Source: an uncultured Collinsella sp.
GTDB taxonomy: Bacteria; Actinomycetota; Coriobacteriia; Coriobacteriales; Coriobacteriaceae
Assembly (NCBI GenBank): GCA_958354105.1
Contig: CATWVA010000008.1
Span: 1 to 64,000 of the forward strand
Direction of reading: 5' to 3'
DNA length: 64,000 nt
Shown: positions 61,976-64,000 of the stretch, in pieces
Position numbering within the stretch: position 1 is the stretch's first letter
How the letters are laid out: each line of letters starts with the position of its first letter
The notes under the pieces: model-generated
Told to the model about the DNA's origin: nothing
The model's input: the letters and a program-made list of their open reading frames with translations, nothing else
Databases searched by the model: none
Position numbers and translations under genes: made by a program

Positions 61976-64000
61976 TTAAGCGGAAACTGCAGCGGAAGCG
62001 GTGTTGGTCTCGTCCTCGTCGGTCCAAGCGTGCTTGGGCATGGGACGGAAGATCTGGAAGAGCATCGCAACCAGCAGAACGATGGCTACAACCGTCCAAA
62101 TACCAAACTGGCCAAGGACAAGCAGGTTGTAGAACTGGTTGATGAACAGGCCGATCACCCAGGCAAAGGCGCACTCGTAGCCGATGGCAATCGCGGTCCA
62201 CTTGCCGGAGTCCATCTGGTTGCGGATAGTGCCCATGGCGGCAAAGCACGGGGCGCACAGCAGGTTAAAGGCGCCAAAGGCAACGCAAGCGCCCATGGTG
62301 GGGAACATGCCCGCAAACGCGGTCCACAGGCTCGGGTCGGTCTCGGCGGCGTCGGCAACGGACAGCAGCGAGCCGGCGGTGGCGACGACGTTCTCCTTGG
62401 CGACAAGTCCAGAGACAGTCAGCGCGGTGGCCTGCCAGGTGCTAAAGCCGAGCGGGGCGAAGATCCAAGCGACCAGGTTGCCCAGCATGGCGAGCACGGA
62501 GTAGTCCATAAACTCCTCAGGGATGCCGTCCATCGCAGGCAGGAAGCCGAAGGAACCGTTGTAGCTACCAAAGTTGGAGAGGAACCAAACCACGACGGTG
62601 GACGCGAAGATGACCGTGCCGGCCTTCTTGATAAAGGCCCAGCAGCGCTCCCATACATGCAGCGCCCAAGAGCGGATTGCCGGGAAGTGATAGGCGGGAA
62701 GCTCCATAACGAACGGCGTCGGGCGACCGGCGAAGAGCTTGGTCTTCTTGAGCATGAGGCCCGAGGCGATGACGGCAAAGACGCCCAAGAAGTAGAACAG
62801 CGGGCTGATCCATGCGGCGGTGGTGGAAGAATCGCCGATGATGGAACCCATGAGCAGAGCGATGATCGGCAGCTTGGCGCCACAGGGAATGAACGTGGTG
62901 GTCATGACCGTCATGCGGCGGTCCTTCTCGTTCTCGATGGTCTTGGTGGCCATGACGCCGGGGACGCCGCAGCCCGAGGACACGAGCATGGGGATGAAGG
63001 ACTTACCGGACAGGCCAAAGCGGCGGAACACGCGGTCCATGATGAAGGCGACGCGGGCCATGTAGCCGCAGTCCTCCAAGAAAGACAGCATCACGAACAG
63101 CAGGAACATCTGCGGCACGAAGCCGAAGATGGCGCCCAGACCGCCGACGATACCGTCACAGACCAGCGAATCGACCAGGCCACCGTCCTCGGTGCCGCCC
63201 GCCACAAGGGCATCGTGCACCACGGTGGTAATACCCGGAACATAGGGGCCGTACTGTGCCGGGTCGACCGAGTCGGCGGCGTCACCCGCAGCCTCGACAG
63301 CTGCGTCGTAGGCGTCGCGGCCCTGGCCGAGCACATACCAACCGTCGGTGCCAAAGAGCTGGTCGTTGGTGAAGTCGGTCACCGTGCCGCCCAGGGTGGA
63401 AACGGCGATGTAGTACACGCAGAACATGATGACCACAAAGATCGGCAGGCCCAGGATACGGTTGGTAACCACGCGGTCGATCTTCTCGGAGGCGCTCATC
63501 TTGGCCGGAGCTTTGGTCATGCACTCGTCGATAATGTGGGCAATCACGCCATAGCGCTCGCCGGTGATGATGGACTCGGCGTCGTCGTCGCAATCCTGCT
63601 CGCACTGGGCGACCAGCTGCTCGACGCGAGCGGCCTTCTCCTTGGTGAGGTTGATGAGCTTGCAGGCGTCCGCGTCGCGCTCAAACAGCTTGACAGCGTA
63701 GTAGCGACGCTTGTTGGCGGGAACGCTCGCCGGCAGGTTGTTCTCGATGTGGTCCAGAACGTCCTCGATGGAGGAATCGAACTTGTGCTCCGGCACCTGG
63801 CCCTTGGAAGCAGCAGACTTCTTGACCTGCTCGAACAGCTCCTTGATACCCTTGTTTTTAAGGGCCGAGATCATCATGACCGGGCAGCCAAGCTTCTTGG
63901 AAAGCTTGTCCGTGTCGATCTTGTCGCCGTTCTTCTCCACGAGGTCGGCCATGTTGAGGGCCACGACCACGGGCAGGCCGGTCTCGATAACCTGAAGCGC
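61976..64000 (-). CDS. feoB: Ferrous iron transport protein B, 5' end outside window
   Basis: 674 residues visible; the frame is open to the window edge and the N-terminal G1-G3 GTPase motifs lie beyond. Seen: GTPase G4 VALNMADLVEK, the helical GDI region, and core membrane signatures EDCGYMARVAFIMDR, SSGCGVPGVMATKTI, TTTFIPCGAKLPIIALL and WQATALTVSGLVAKENVV. Imports Fe2+ across the cytoplasmic membrane under low oxygen, consistent with an anaerobe. feoA is not in the window. The first in-frame Met at 63970 is inside the GTPase and not the start. Confidence 0.96.
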   Translation of the reverse strand, partial: ALQVIETGLPVVVALNMADLVEKNGDKIDTDKLSKKLGCPVMMISALKNKGIKELFEQVKKSAASKGQVPEHKFDSSIEDVLDHIENNLPASVPANKRRYYAVKLFERDADACKLINLTKEKAARVEQLVAQCEQDCDDDAESIITGERYGVIAHIIDECMTKAPAKMSASEKIDRVVTNRILGLPIFVVIMFCVYYIAVSTLGGTVTDFTNDQLFGTDGWYVLGQGRDAYDAAVEAAGDAADSVDPAQYGPYVPGITTVVHDALVAGGTEDGGLVDSLVCDGIVGGLGAIFGFVPQMFLLFVMLSFLEDCGYMARVAFIMDRVFRRFGLSGKSFIPMLVSSGCGVPGVMATKTIENEKDRRMTVMTTTFIPCGAKLPIIALLMGSIIGDSSTTAAWISPLFYFLGVFAVIASGLMLKKTKLFAGRPTPFVMELPAYHFPAIRSWALHVWERCWAFIKKAGTVIFASTVVVWFLSNFGSYNGSFGFLPAMDGIPEEFMDYSVLAMLGNLVAWIFAPLGFSTWQATALTVSGLVAKENVVATAGSLLSVADAAETDPSLWTAFAGMFPTMGACVAFGAFNLLCAPCFAAMGTIRNQMDSGKWTAIAIGYECAFAWVIGLFINQFYNLLVLGQFGIWTVVAIVLLVAMLFQIFRPMPKHAWTDEDETNTASAAVSA

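Overview
This is a high-GC bacterial chromosome segment, most likely from a Collinsella-like member of the Coriobacteriia (gut Actinobacteria). I infer this from strong GC3 bias, a type III glutamine synthetase, GatCAB next to a tRNA-Glu in the window, a class C sortase pilus locus, a MurT-GatD lipid II amidation protein and a standalone MetH activation protein. Nothing looks like a prophage or a large integrated island. The window is a mosaic of housekeeping operons whose 3' ends are decorated by small palindromic elements.

Layout. 1-1.4 kb: two coupled unknown genes. 1.46-3.64 kb: a single-chain MurT-GatD. 3.64-4.65 kb: a palindrome cluster, tRNA-Glu(TTC), two tRNA-derived modules and a MITE-like element. 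4.65-6.74 kb: glnN. 7.2-11.4 kb: metF, MetH activation protein and metH. 11.5-14.6 kb: UPF0210 protein, a long palindrome, a methyltransferase and yhbY. 14.6-21.9 kb (minus strand): a large ATPase/BTAD regulator, nagB, a PTS EIIA, glmM, rpsI and rplM. 22-25.4 kb: a patatin, tmRNA with inverted T-arm copies, an unknown gene and a RelB/PIN toxin-antitoxin pair. 25.4-31.8 kb: a metal P-type ATPase with a small partner, an elaborate palindrome block and gatCAB. 32-40.6 kb: a complete sortase-pilus locus (tip protein, minor pilin, major pilin, sortase). 41-47.4 kb: HAD phosphatase, MFS transporter, MoaC-MobB fusion, MoaA and a DUF559-like protein. 47.6-51.4 kb: MATE pump with a decapitated regulator remnant, and ligA. 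51.6-57.4 kb: HtrA, a GlnR-like regulator, a GlnA-like protein with altered metal ligands, LacI and GntR regulators. 57.9-64 kb: an AlbA-type regulator, a BaiCD/BaiH-type flavoenzyme, a FeoB-associated protein and feoB, which runs off the window.

How genes work together. Nitrogen: GlnN makes glutamine; the GlnR-like regulator precedes... in the order of transcription it follows a divergent GlnA paralogue, suggesting a sensing or alternative ligase role. One-carbon: MetF, the activation protein and MetH form one translationally coupled methionine module. Cell wall: GlmM, NagB and EIIA handle amino sugars, and MurT-GatD amidates lipid II. Molybdopterin: MoaA and MoaC-MobB. Surface: the pilus tip gene has a nine-G tract that could switch the pilus on and off.

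The most unusual signals are non-coding: (i) tRNA-Glu and tmRNA are each followed by related ~100 bp modules bounded by an antisense copy of that RNA's own T-arm and a sense 3' fragment of it; (ii) at least four families of short palindromes sit against stop codons, often in mixed pairs; (iii) a nuclease-like gene is bracketed by two identical 66 bp copies of one family; (iv) two very long near-perfect palindromes follow stop codons.
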